This document shows, piece after piece, positions 14,175 to 14,802 of a stretch of 14,802 bases of DNA. Position 1 is the stretch's first letter; each line of letters begins with the position of its first letter. The DNA comes from GCA-2686265 sp036010965 (GTDB lineage: Bacteria; Planctomycetota; UBA1135; GCA-002686595): assembly GCA_036010965.1 (NCBI GenBank), contig DASCMO010000141.1:1-14802 (forward strand), read 5' to 3'. The notes below the pieces were generated by a model that was not told the origin of the DNA, did no database searches, and saw nothing but the letters and a program-made list of their open reading frames with translations. A program made the translations under genes and the position numbers.

Positions 14175-14750
14175 TCAGTCGCTCTCGCGGCGCAGGTCCA
14201 GCACGCGCGCCAGGGCCGTCAGCACCAGGGCGTTGTTGATGATTCCCTCTCGCACCCAGCTGCGGACCTGGTCGGGGGAGCGCGTCAACACCTCGATGTC
14301 CTCGCCTGGGTCGAGGTCCTGTTCGTGGGTCAGGGTGACCTCCTCGGCCAGCCACTGGTGGCAGAGGTTGTCCAGGAAGGCCGGGTTGGGGTCGACGTGA
14401 CCGAGGTAGGTCCAGCGCTCCGAGCTGTAGCCCGTCTCCTCGCGCAGCTCCCGGCGCGCGGCGTCTCCATGGTCCTCCCCCGGGTCCACCACGCCGCTGG
14501 GGATCTCGGTCGTGATCGTCCCTGCGCCGAAGCGATACTGCCGCACGAGCACGAGCTCGCCCTCGCCCGTCAGCGCCAGCACGTTGACCCAATCCGGCGT
14601 CTCGAGCACGAGTCGCTCGAAGCGTTCTCCCGAGCGCGGGTGTGTCAGCGTGTCCCAGCGTGGACGGAAGAGGACCATCGAGTCGCCATGACGGCTCTCC
14701 AGGGTCTCCCAGGGTGTGATGCCGGGCGGGTCGGGGGGGGAGGCGGGCAT
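14175..14750 (-). CDS. Nudix hydrolase, ADP-ribose pyrophosphatase-like
   Basis: The 191-residue cytosolic hydrolase contains a complete Nudix box: Gly86, VVDPG, Glu92, DHGDAAR, then REL-R-EE-T-GY at 100-108. Glu101, Glu104 and Glu105 are the magnesium-binding acids. The lead-in ELVLVRQYRFGAGTITTEIPSG (64-85) is the pattern of ADP-ribose pyrophosphatases (NudF/YffH type), which split ADP-ribose or related nucleoside diphosphate sugars to AMP and a sugar phosphate. The exact substrate cannot be read. I chose the ATG at 14750. A GTG at 14795 would add 15 residues, but a TACAAT box lies inside that extension, exactly 7 nt before the ATG. The oxidoreductase lies downstream on the same strand after 59 bases and a probable terminator, so the two need not share a message. 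Confidence 0.9.
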   Translation of the reverse strand: MPASPPDPPGITPWETLESRHGDSMVLFRPRWDTLTHPRSGERFERLVLETPDWVNVLALTGEGELVLVRQYRFGAGTITTEIPSGVVDPGEDHGDAARRELREETGYSSERWTYLGHVDPNPAFLDNLCHQWLAEEVTLTHEQDLDPGEDIEVLTRSPDQVRSWVREGIINNALVLTALARVLDLRRESD

Positions 14751-14757
14751 CGCCGGG

Positions 14758-14763
14758 ATTGTA
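14758..14763 (-). promoter_or_regulatory. -10 box TACAAT, probably leaderless promoter of the Nudix gene
   Basis: Minus strand GACTACAAT-CCCGGCG-ATG: a near-consensus -10 hexamer with exactly 7 nt to the start codon and no Shine-Dalgarno sequence between. The -35 region (around 14781-14786, CGTTCA) is poor. Confidence 0.55.
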
Positions 14764-14779
14764 GTCTGCAGGAGCGGAG

Positions 14780-14802
14780 ATGAACGCGGACGCACCCTCT
14801 CC
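14780..14802 (+). CDS. Possible start of a plus-strand gene cut by the window edge
   Basis: A consensus Shine-Dalgarno AGGAG (14770-14774) is followed by CGGAG and an ATG at 14780. Only seven codons remain (MNADAPS), so nothing can be said of the product. It would diverge from the Nudix gene across 29 bases. TAGTCT (14762-14767) could be its -10 box, overlapping the Nudix -10 on the other strand. Confidence 0.4.

Overview
This is a very GC-rich bacterial chromosome window with no sign of phage, plasmid, IS element, tRNA, rRNA or CRISPR. A kinesin-light-chain-type TPR array, a secreted one-Cys sulfatase, several exported proteins and long multidomain fusions together suggest Planctomycetota. 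Myxococcota or another high-GC Gram-negative lineage cannot be excluded from the sequence alone. Genes are tightly packed: no stretch longer than about 180 bases lacks a gene.

Left part (1-3136): the 5' portion of an exported protein of unknown function runs off the left edge on the minus strand. Diverging from it is a membrane-anchored protein with ten exact 42-residue TPR units plus a partial eleventh. It resembles the C-terminal half of planctomycete kinase-TPR proteins without the kinase. A CrcB/Fluc fluoride channel gene follows on the same strand.

Centre-left (3155-7529): a minus-strand pair encodes a GlpT-like organophosphate/phosphate antiporter (MFS, OPA family) and an exported fusion of an aspartoacylase/M14-like zinc hydrolase with a class I glutamine-amidotransferase-like (BPL_N) domain. 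The two genes abut with no spacer, so translation is probably coupled. A secreted sulfatase is transcribed divergently from this pair. The three together look like a small scavenging locus, with hydrolysis outside the cytoplasm and uptake by the antiporter, but the substrate is unknown.

Centre (7573-10609): a small Lys/Arg-rich, probably nucleic-acid-binding protein diverges from an AlkA-type 3-methyladenine DNA glycosylase across a comparatively AT-rich spacer. Then comes thiC, preceded by a clear TPP riboswitch whose 3' end contains the thiC Shine-Dalgarno sequence.

Right part (10710-14802): an Aas-like acyltransferase/acyl-CoA(ACP) synthetase fusion is convergent, with an 11-base overlap, to a D-amino-acid-dehydrogenase-like FAD oxidoreductase. 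Upstream of the oxidoreductase is an ADP-ribose-pyrophosphatase-like Nudix hydrolase. Both of these minus-strand genes have TACAnT, exactly 7 nt, then ATG, which suggests leaderless transcripts. A probable intrinsic terminator separates them. A plus-strand gene with a consensus ribosome binding site appears to start at 14780 and leaves the window.

I see mostly recognisable housekeeping and accessory genes. The items most worth a second look are the zinc-hydrolase/amidotransferase-like fusion with its transporter, the TPP aptamer that contains the ribosome binding site, the leaderless promoters, and the small basic protein beside alkA.
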